The notes below the pieces were generated by a model. It was given only the letters and a program-made list of their open reading frames with translations, had not been told where the DNA came from and searched no databases. Shown in pieces: positions 54,777 through 64,000 of a stretch of DNA of 64,000 nucleotides. The number at the start of each line of letters is the position of its first letter. The first letter of the stretch is position 1. A program made the position numbers and the translations under genes. Location: contig CM030366.1 in the NCBI GenBank assembly GCA_017893485.1, positions 53,040,565 through 53,104,564 of the forward strand, read 5' to 3'. Source of the stretch: Hemerocallis citrina. Taxonomy: Eukaryota; Streptophyta; Magnoliopsida; Asparagales; Asphodelaceae.

Positions 54777-57132
54777 TGTAACCCCCGTTTTCCGATTATA
54801 CGGATTTTCTTTAGATTTTTCTTTTCTTAGTATTCTTGCATTTTAATTTCCTTATAAATTCTTTTCGTTTGTTTAAATTCAGTTTGGATCTCTTACTAAA
54901 ATCCCTTCTAATCATCAACTGTATTTGTAGCTATTTTTAAATGATTATGTATTTTAACACAAATCCAATTCCATTCCATAATCCTATTTCTTTTCTATTT
55001 AATTATTCAATTATTTTGTTAAAGCATGGACTCATAATTCATTCTATGCTATTATTTGATTATCTTTGTATTTTGAATCAGCCCAACCCAAAATTCTACC
55101 CAATAGCCCATAACCCGTTTCTTAACCCAAGCCACATGCACCCTTCAGCCTATATGCATTACTTATTCCCTAATCCACCATTTATATATCTAATTCCAAT
55201 TAATTAAACCCGAATATACTCTTCCTTTCCATCACATAGCCGCCACCCCCACCTTCTTCTTCGGCATCTTCTTCAATAACAACTGAAACCCACTGTCCCT
55301 CTCTCCAAACCACCAAGCTCCTTCTTCACCACCACCCAATGCAGCCATTGCCCTTGCACCACTCCTTCGACCATCCCAACTACCTCCAATCTACCAGATG
55401 CTTCCTCAGCCACCGCAGCACCCCACTCTCATCTCCAACACACTGCAGCTCCACCTCGCTGGCACCTCATCCTGAAACCCACTGTTGCTCCTTCCCCGAC
55501 CGACCAGTATGTAGCCTCACCACACCCGTCGTTGCATTCATCTTCATCTCGACTTGCTCCCTCCACCTAACTGCAGCCTCCTCGATAGCCGAGAACCACC
55601 GAGCTCCACCATTGCCACTGCACCTCGCTGCATCTCCACCACGAGCCCTCTTCCCTTTAAGCTTCAGAGCCGCCACCGGCATCACTTTTGGGTTTTTGGG
55701 TTGTTGTCTTCTTCATCCCACTCATGAACATCCCTCTTGTTGCCTTCTCCCAATCTCGCAACCGAGCCTCAGTCCCAAACTCCACCCGATTGCACCCCTC
55801 TACGTCGCTGCAACATCCCCCATTGCTTGCTGCCATTGCATCGCTATTCTTGTTGACGTCTGCTACCGTGCTGCCATTCCTTGCATTTTCACCGCTATCG
55901 CTCGATGCCGTTCTCACTCTTATTGTTGTCCTCATGCAGTTGTATTGCTGTTGTTCCTCTTGTTGTTGTTGTCGTTCTTATTGTTCCTGCCACTCTTATT
56001 TTTGATGTCGATCATTGTCGAGTCACTGTCGCCACTGTTGTTGCTTGCTGTCGTAGTGCTCGCATGCTCACACTCACCATTTAAGGCAATAATCTCTTGA
56101 ACTTCTTTTTATTGTTCATGTTCAAGAAACATTTATTGATTTTCGCAAGTAGTTTTTACATTGATTATCATATTTCATCAAATTATCGTATTTCAAGGAA
56201 AACTATTATTAATTCATCAGCCAGTCAGAATAATAGTTTTCTTTATCATGCCATATCATAGATTCAAATATTGAACCGTTAACACACATCATATCGTGCT
56301 ATTGAATACTTAAAAGTTCTGCCATATTTTTCCAAAATTATACTGCTAATTTGACACAGTTCCCAATAATAAAATTTAGAACCTTATATATAAAAGTTGT
56401 AGCCCTCTGTGTCTGGAATCCACATCGTCAGACGGTTCTGAAATCCCACTTGTAGATTGCAAGATATCTAGATTTTAGTACATTAGCATACTATTGTTCA
56501 GAATCTGTATCTTATGTATTAAATTTAAAAATGTTTTTTCCTCGCATTTTATGAATTTATCTAATATACCATGCATTGCATAACTTCTGAAACCTTCCTG
56601 ATACTTTCCTGACACTCGTCTCCATTGGTTCCATATTCATGATTAATTGTTGTAAAAGAATAACAAGCCAGGGTAATAAAGGGTAAGACCTAGTAGTGGA
56701 CAATATAGAAGAGTGTACTCAGACGAGGCCCGTGTTTTCCGTAATAGTGACTTTTGTTTACATGTTTACTTATTTGATGTTTATAAGTTATATGGAACTA
56801 AATGCCACGTCATGAAACGACGATGGCCACCTCTAGAATCCATCACATGATTACATGATTTTCTGTTACATGAATTCCTGTTTACATGACATGATTTCTA
56901 TTATTTTCACTGCAAGACCTGAGTACATTGCCCTGTTGAATTCACCATTAGAGTCTAAACATTCACATGATTGTATGCACCCGAATCTGTGGTATGTGAC
57001 GCATGAATGCATGCATCAGATATGATTAATAAAAGATTGATAGACTTAAGATTAACACTGAGCACGTGCATGTTTCATATTTACGATTTACATGATTCCT
57101 GTTTACAAGTTTACATGATTCCTGTTTACACG
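54777..57132 (+). repeat. Solo LTR F, segment before nested G
   Basis: This starts TGTAACCCCCG after CAATC. It has a TATA-like TTATATATC (55182), a CT-rich leader with a 253-codon Ser/Pro/Leu frame (55339-56100) not considered a gene, AAG|GCAATA (56086) in the place of the leader donor, and the conserved island (56665-56960). LTR F continues at 63339. Without G it is about 2.95 kb. Confidence 0.9.
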
Positions 57133-59263
57133 TGTAACCCATATTTTTCATTTTCTGTATTTTTTTGGATGTATTTTCTTCTTGAGTATTTATTCAGCAT
57201 GTATCTCTTTTTGGACCATGTATTGGATCTTCATATTCAATATATTCATCTATTTGATTTTCGCCTTTATTTGATCTTCTTGATTCAATTGTCAGTCTAT
57301 TGTTTCGTCTCTGTTTGATCGATCTATTATTTTTTATCTTCTTTATTTTATATTGTTCGTGCCTTATTTTATTTATTCATTTTTGTGCCCATCTCATTAT
57401 TGGATCACCCTATAATTCCTTGTGGATCTTCTAAATTAATCTTATTCAAAACCCTATTTAAAACCTTATAACCCATTTTAATTTCTTATTGGATCCACCT
57501 ACTCCTATTCACCTAGCCGTTAGCCATTCACCTAAAACCCAATACCCGTTATAACCCCCTACCCGTTACCCAATATATATACCAGCATACACCTAACCCT
57601 AACCCAACTATATATATATCCCACTGTGTACCCCCCTAACTTCATCAAATCCTATAGCCGCTATTCATCCCCTACCTTTTACCCCCGTCTGCACCATCTC
57701 CATCCCTCCTCTTCACCTTGTGCTCCTCCCACCTGCAGCGCCGCCCAGCAACCCCGAGCACCCTGTGCCCTACTCCCGATGCCAATGAAGCCCCGACCAC
57801 GTCAGTCTCCCGACCTCCAGCCTGACCCTCACCTCGACATCCCGACGCTCCAGAACCGTCCTCTTCTGCAGACCCCGAACACCCCCACCTCGGTGCCACT
57901 CTGCAGAACAGTGTCGTCATCCCCTATGCATCTCCTTCTGTCACAACGCAGCAGTGTCGATGACCCCGTGCATCCCTACCGCTGCCATCCTTCACTGCCG
58001 CACACTCAGACCCCTGTGTTGATTGTGGGTGTAGGCAATTGATCCCCGACTGCTTCTCTTGGTGTGCGTGTGTGATCTCGTTGTGCATTCATAGTTCATT
58101 GTGTTCGTGGTTCGTGAGTTGTTGTTCGTTGAGTTCGTGCCCGGGAATCCGTTCCCATTATTCTTGTTCTTGCTTCGTACTTTTCGTTGTCAACTATAAG
58201 GCAACTAACTTATATTCTTTTTGTTGTGTAATACAAGTACTAAATACCGCCTATAGTGTAGGTTTGTTCTAGAGACAATTTTTGTGTAAAACCCATGTTA
58301 TATCTTGTCTCTATAGGTTGACCCGCTCGTACTTGTCTCATTACACACACGACAAGAAATAACTTAGGGTTAATCACTTCTTGATGTATACATGCATGTT
58401 ATTCGTATGATATTGTATGCTTGATGTGTTATTTGTAGTATAACTTGTAGTAGATCTGTTAAACACCCTATACCATATTTCTTGGACACCTAGCATATCC
58501 TATTTCATGTTTGGTTATGATTTGGATGTGTTTCATATGCATGAAGAATAATTCTACCCTTGTTGTTACCCCGTTTTTATCAGTATTTTAGACCCTATTA
58601 AGGTCAGTATATGAAAATTATTTGTGAATACGAATTATAGAGAATTTTGTCTACTTTCCATATTTTCTGACATATTTCAGTTTCGATTTGTGAGTTGTGA
58701 GTTGTGAGTTATGGCTATTTTACTACAGAGGTGGAGATAAATTACAGATCTTGTTTTATATGAATTCTGCATGATGATTTATTTTTATACTGTTGTTAAA
58801 GATAATATTTTGCTCCAATATTTTGCTGAGTACGACTAGACTTGATTGGGATTAACTCCTAATTTTTGTGGATTTAATTGATGACTTTTATCAACTATTC
58901 AATACTTACAAACAATTACTATACTTCCAGAATTTTTATACTGTTTAGTAAAGAAACATAATTTCGACCTGATTCTATTTGATGTTTATAAAAACTTTAT
59001 GAATATGAATTGTATCCTACTGTATCTATTTTATCACCTTTTTTACAGATCTGGATTTCGATCTATATTTTGTAAGATATTGTTGTTTTAGTACTGCTGT
59101 GTTTATGATTCCAGATTTACAAACTTGCTGTATCTTGCTGCTTTCTGATTTTACTTGACTATTCTATTTATGTTGGAAAATTATGAAAATTTATTTTCTG
59201 ATACTAGACATACTAGGGAGTACCCCAGATATTTTGTGTATTTAATCAGTTAGTTTTTATGCT
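57133..59263 (+). repeat. Solo LTR G, segment before the LINE
   Basis: This starts TGTAACCCATATTTTTC after TSD ACACG. TATA-like runs at 57571-57582 and 57609-57619 are followed by a CT-rich leader (57640-58200) and TATAAG|GCAACT at 58201. It is interrupted by a LINE at 59264 within TTTAATCAGTTAGTTTTTATGC, which matches TTTAATTAATGATTTTGTATGC of the array LTRs. Confidence 0.92.
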
Positions 59264-61838
59264 TTTTTTTTATAACGAGGATAGAATCGAAAGATTCCAG
59301 CCCAATATATTAATAAAATGATGGTAACAAAAACATACAATTTTACCAAAAGTAAAACTCACTAAAAAACAACTGCACCAGAACTACAAAATTTAGCCCG
59401 AAAGCAATTGAGGTAATTGCAATCCGCAAACAACAATGGATGAAAACAACAGAGAAAAAGTAGCTAACAAGCCCGGGTTGAACCAAGGAAGGAACCGCTG
59501 CAGTACAACTGCAGGCACACTCAACTCGCAGTCCAATGACGACACACGAACCACAGCGAGGGCACAAGGAAAGAAAGCAGGAACGCAAGTGCGAATCGAC
59601 GGTGCCAAACAATGCCCGCAACGACAGAACCAACTTCAGCACCTACTCTCAAAATTAAAGCCAAACCCCTACAGGACAATCAATGCCCACAAGAGCAACA
59701 AAAAAAACTAACAATCCGAACAAAAGAGACACCCCAAACGCAACAGGAGGCCCTCCATAAGGAGGCACACCACCACCAATGACACAACCAGTCAGAACGG
59801 CGATGAAAAAACAAACAGAGCAGCGAAAACGCTACCAAATCACACAGAAGGAACATAACGCAAGGATATAATAGCATCCATGATGTGTCTAACTTTTATA
59901 AAAATATTTGTACTCATTTATCCATAAATATCGCTTGTATTCATCTATATTGTTGATAATTTATCTTATTTCCATAAGATTTCATGTAATTAATTATTTT
60001 TGAAGAAATAAGATTTTTGATGCAAAATGTGAAGATTTTTGGTAAAAATCAACAAACAAAGCAAAACTATTGATTTATTATTTTTATTGATTTGTTGAAT
60101 TTTAATTTTTACAATTTGGCAATATGAGAAGGAAAGTACAATTTTAATTGTCAATAGAGTGTAAAAAGAATAAACAAATTTTAAAAGGATTTTGATAGAG
60201 CTAATGTGAAAATTAGTTAGTTTAATTTGAACTAATTAATTTAAATTTTAAATTTTAAATTCTAAATCCTTATTTTATTTGTATTTGCAGGATGTGTTTC
60301 AAATAAATAAAGATGAAGGGTTCTTTCTAAAAAGAAAACCCTAATTCCTACCTCTTTTACTCCTATAAATACAACAGCAGATGAAGAGAAAAAAGGAGCG
60401 CTTAACGAAGACACACACGCCACATGAGGACGGCTACTCAATAAACAAAATATATATATAAATATTTATAAAGTACAAAGGAGAGTTCTCTGCCCTCTCT
60501 CTCTGTTGGACATGACAAAGTGAACGTGACGCATGACGTGACGCTTCGGACCTCGTGCTCAAGGACGAAACGAATAAGGAAGAGGGAGATCGAATCAGTA
60601 GCGGCGGGACCCAAGACCTGACATGGCGAAGTGACTGGTTGGCGATGTGGCGACTTGGTGCTGACGTGGCGATGCGATCTGCAGTTTCTGGCTCGGGCTT
60701 CAACGCAGACAGAGAGGGGAGAGGCTATTTGACTTGTTGGGCACACTTTTCAAGGCTGTTCGGTTTGCAATTTATTTTAAAAAGCAATTCCTTTTTGTAA
60801 CTGTTTCTCTCTCTAATTTTATTATGCAATCCAAGATAGTATTTGTTAGTTGCAAATTGATTATGAACTAAATTTATTTTTCTAGGGTTTAGATGTAGCC
60901 TAGTTTTGAAAACAAAATTTTTAATTCCATATTATTATTTCTATTTTTCCATGGTTGTGTGTTTGGTTTTTGTGTTTAATGCTTACAATTGTTTGGCCAA
61001 CTATTGTATGATTTATTGGATCATGGAGAGACCGAGAGGTAATTTGTGATTTAGAACAATAAAAATTGAACACCTTTGATTGAGCGAAATTAGAGATAAT
61101 TTACCGCGATTGATGTGACTGTTAAGAAATCCACAGAACTTAATGAGTTTTCGATTAATTAAATTTGCATGGAGATATGACAAACTGTTAGTTGGAGATA
61201 TTTTTGGTGTTGTTCAAGAGAAAGCATTGAATAATTTGGGGATTTCGGTCTACAACTTGGAAAAATAAATTCTTTATTCATATGGAGTTATAAATTGTGT
61301 GGGATTAACTAGGTGAAATCAAAAGCCCTAGAATTAATTTTGCCATTAACAAATCACAATTTTCAGACTCCGCTCCTTTAAATTAATTTAATTAATTTTT
61401 TAGATTAGTTTAATTCAGTTGTCTTCTTTATTAATTTCGATCATCCAAATAGTGATTCATCTAGTAATTTTAGTACTCAGTAAAATAATTAGTCCCTGTG
61501 GGTTCGACACTCTATTTACTTAACTATACTACTTGTTGCGATTTTGTACACTTGCAAATATTCACATCAATCCACAAGCTAAGAACAGTTAAGGAGGTCA
61601 CAAAAAAAACAACCAAATGCTTCCTGGACTACAATGGCCAGGAGCAGCGCCATCTGGACCCAAAAAACAAGTCAGACCGAATGAAATAGGTGCCCAGTAA
61701 ACCAAAGTAGCCACGCAACATTAAGTGCACAATACTAAAGACTAGCCGGAGAACAGCAATCCAAACCAAGATAAAGGAAGCTCCGACACAATGAATATTC
61801 ACTAAAAGAGAAACAAACATAGAACGCAACATTAAGTG
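59264..61838 (-). mobile_element. 5'-truncated LINE fragment, minus strand, containing solo LTR K
   Basis: The plus-strand left end is a poly-T (the LINE poly-A tail) preceded on the minus strand by GGGCTGGAATCTTTCGATTCTATCCTCGTTAT, a 3' end typical of plant LINEs. A 12-bp TSD AGTTTTTATGCT flanks it (59252-59263 and 61839-61850). The remaining LINE sequence is 59264-59880 plus 61575-61838, about 880 bp, so RT is missing. Open frames such as 59343-59642 are not recognisable as RT. Confidence 0.8.
59881..61569 (+). repeat. Solo LTR K (Athila/Tat-like), inside the LINE
   Basis: This 1689-bp LTR runs TGATGTGTCTAAC...ATATTCACATCA, flanked by TSD ATCCA (59876-59880 and 61570-61574). It has TATAAATA at 60364 and, near its 3' end, CCCTGTGGGTTCGACAC...TGTACACTTGCAAAT. 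This resembles the corresponding block of the D LTRs (CTGTGGGATCGACC...TACACTTGCGAGG). No internal domain is present. Frames at 60434-60800 are spurious. Confidence 0.88.
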
Positions 61839-61850
61839 AGTTTTTATGCT

Positions 61851-63338
61851 ATTTTCCTATTTATGAATACAAACTTTTGATTTCTAGCTGAACATGTTTT
61901 CTAGATTCAAATCTATTTTGAGTCTTGCTTTTGTGAAATACCATATGACTTATATATATTTTCTGGATTCGGATGAGAGTCTATCTTCCAAATTTTCTGA
62001 CGGATCCAGATTTGCACATTTGGGACAACGGAAATTTCAGATTTAGTGTAGTACTGTCTTGCAGTCCTGAACTAGAATTTTTGTTGTTCTATCCTTTTAT
62101 GTGTTTTTTTTACCTGTGCATGTTTATCGTCCAACCTGAACCTGTTACTTGTTCATGCCATGTTATTCATGCTCTGTTTTGTGACACATACATGCCTGTT
62201 TGATAATAATAATAATTAACTAAGCCAGGGTCAAGGGAAAGACCTTAGTAGTGGACAATATAGGTATATGTACTCAGAAGGGGCCCGTGTTTCTCATTAC
62301 TTGCCGCCATATTTCATGATTACATGATTCATGCTTGTTATTACTATATGCCGTCATATTTTATGATTACATGATTCATGCTTGTTATTACTATATACCG
62401 CCATGTTTCATGATTACATGATTCATGCTTGTTACTATTACTTGATGCCACGAGTTCACGATTACGTGACTCGTACTTATTACTTATTACTTGACTTGAT
62501 GCTTGAGTATACGGCCCTAAGGAAACTCATCACTAGATCTAAACGAAATTTGCATGTAAGTAGCAACCATGTGGTTAAAACCTGGGACGCATGAAGAGCT
62601 ACCTAAATAGGACTAGATACAAAACTTGAAATAACATGATCATTTGACACTTGCTACTTGTTACTTGTGCATGATACTGATACTTGATACTTGATACTTG
62701 TTACTCATTACTCGTTTACATGATACTTGTTTACTTGACACTTGTTACATACCACTTGTACTTGTTCATCTTGCCATGCTAGTTGTTCTATTTTGTTTCC
62801 ATATCTATTCCATGCTATGTTTGCTTCCGCTGTTACTCTAGATTTTTTTATTCTTTTCCTGTACTTGTGCCTACACTACAAGCGGCCCGTAACTTGTATT
62901 GACGGGCGTTTTGTTTCTCTTTTCCTTTTTCCTGCAATTTGTTAAATTGCAGATTATGGTGATCAGCTGCCCAATGGAGTAGGTGATCTAAGATTCTAGT
63001 TGGCTGGAGTTCTTGCTATGTCTATTTATTTCATGTTGCTTATCTTGAATAATTGTACTTTATAATTTGGATTATTTTGTAGTGGGCAATGTGATCCAGA
63101 ATTATTAACTTGTTCAGATCTGGTTTATTTGAGATTATTAAATTTTGTTTTAAGTAAATTCCTGTTGGTATATTGATTCATATATGCATGCGTAGTTGAC
63201 TTTTCTTCTTGTATCTCACTTGTTTATACTTGTGCTTGTTGTAAAGATCCTGACAGTTTATGGATGATGAAAATCATTCGCTGGACTTAGCCATATATCC
63301 GTATTACGTATTCTCTTTTTGGGAAGCGGGGCGTGACA
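61851..63338 (+). repeat. Solo LTR G, segment after the LINE
   Basis: This continues ATTTTCCTATTTATGAATAC and carries the conserved island (62220-62600), an ACATGATT/ACTTGATA simple region, an acceptor-like AAATTGCAG| at 62952 followed by ATTATGGTGATC, and the end GGGGCGTGACA at 63338. TSD ACACG follows (63339-63343, matching 57128-57132). Confidence 0.92.
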
Positions 63339-63934
63339 ACACGTCTGCATGTTCCCCATTTACATGACATATTTCCTGTTACATGATTCCTTGTTACCGA
63401 TTGATTATACATTGAAGGCATGTTTACATGTTTCTCATTTTCGGTTACTAGTTTGCACTTGTTCTTGTATCGTACTTGATCATATTGTTCCTTGTTCCTT
63501 GTTATATCATACTTCTTTGTTTCATTGCTTGTTACTACTTGATGTCCGAATCTTGCTCTAACAGACACCCCCTCTCCTTTTAGTTAATATTTATACAGGT
63601 ACAGACGATGAGATACCAAAGGAACTTGATGATCAGACTTTTTAGACGGCCGTAATGGAATTGCTTCTGCTATTGCTCTACTTATCTATTGTTACTAGTT
63701 GTAGCGATCTATTTATTGCATTGTATATTCTCGGGCATTTTTACCCAAAGTTCTTGTATTTCACGGATTAGTTATTGATTCTATTATTGTTCATGTGATT
63801 ATAATTATTACATGTGATATTGAGCTTACTGGTATTATACATTTTATGAATGATATGAGTAGGTATACTTATATAATTCGCTGAGCCTTAGTTGCATTCT
63901 CGTACTTTCGTATTTTGGGAAGCAGGGCGTGGCA
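63339..63934 (+). repeat. Solo LTR F, segment after nested G
   Basis: This continues F (TACATGACAT...) and ends GGGCGTGGCA, followed by TSD CAATC (63935-63939, matching 54772-54776). An acceptor-like TTTATACAG| lies at 63598. Confidence 0.9.
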
Positions 63935-64000
63935 CAATCACTACAATAAGAGCATCATCATCTACAAGCATTGCCATGAAATATTGTTCATCACCTTTTC
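63935..64000 (-). pseudogene. MULE transposase N-terminal part, resumed beyond LTR F
   Basis: The minus-strand frame here (YFMAMLVDDDALIVVIA) joins, once LTR F and one TSD copy are ignored, to RTIDPNSSWITLELYLK at 54776 downward. This confirms that F sits in the transposase coding region. The 5' end of the gene is outside the window. Confidence 0.65.

Noticed and set aside
55339..56100. Long (253-codon) Ser/Pro/Leu-rich open frame, similarly 41578-42054, 57626-58042 and 7350-7712
   Set aside because: They lie in the CT-rich leader of LTRs F, E, G and LTR2. They have no recognisable domain and do not resemble each other as proteins. Low stop density follows from C/T-rich composition.
59343..59711. 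LINE reverse transcriptase
   Set aside because: The LINE fragment is 5'-truncated to about 0.9 kb. Frames here lack any RT motif and represent the 3' region only.
63938..63950. CACTACAA as a terminus of a CACTA transposon
   Set aside because: The MULE reading frame passes through this sequence into the TSD of LTR F. A single short match without a partner terminus is not evidence.

Overview
This window is plant nuclear DNA, most likely eudicot and heterochromatic. It is almost entirely nested transposable elements, and I see no convincing host gene. The recognisable proteins are Ty3/gypsy Gag-Pol polyproteins (Tekay/Del-like chromoviruses with a C-terminal chromodomain, plus a deleted Athila/Tat-like element), a decayed MuDR-type (MULE) transposase, and a decayed plant-mobile-domain (PMD) protein. 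Target-site duplications (TSDs) can be read for most insertions, so the nesting order is well supported.

Layout. (1) 1-18697 is a head-to-tail chromovirus array, LTR(partial)-internal-LTR-internal-LTR, with LTRs of about 3.43 kb and internals of about 4.96 kb. Unit 2 is open throughout once two short introns are removed. Unit 1 carries two nonsense mutations. (2) 18698-20046 holds the 3' ends of two older LTRs and the gag start of a minus-strand element. (3) 20047-48345 is one non-autonomous retrotransposon, 'A', with TSD GTTGG. It has two very large LTRs and an internal domain of only 1.2 kb. Its left LTR contains truncated chromovirus C (21448-26530). Its right LTR contains Athila-like element D (34481-40799, TSD AGGGC), solo LTR E (41000-44425, TSD TGCAT) and minus-strand solo LTR L (44849-48146, TSD TGTAA). 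(4) 48346-49069 is the rest of the minus-strand element split by A. (5) 49070-54776 and 63935-64000 form a minus-strand MULE with a PMD gene. (6) The MULE coding region is split by solo LTR F (54777-63934, TSD CAATC). F contains solo LTR G (57133-63338, TSD ACACG), G contains a LINE fragment (59264-61838), and the LINE contains solo LTR K (59881-61569, TSD ATCCA).

The most interesting signal is a shared splicing architecture in the chromoviruses. A phase-1 intron splits the same glycine codon at the gag-protease boundary in two divergent families. The 5' end shows a splice-donor-like site at the end of the LTR leader, a small exon beginning Met-Val-Asp, and an acceptor exactly 3 nt before the gag ATG-GCT. 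In the array family the predicted second leader intron spans the LTR end and the primer binding site, so a fully spliced mRNA could be translated but not reverse-transcribed. All of this comes from reading the sequence; no transcript was examined.

Naming: array LTRs are LTR1-3 and array internals are units 1-2. A, C, D, E, F, G, K, L, H, I and J are labels for this window only.
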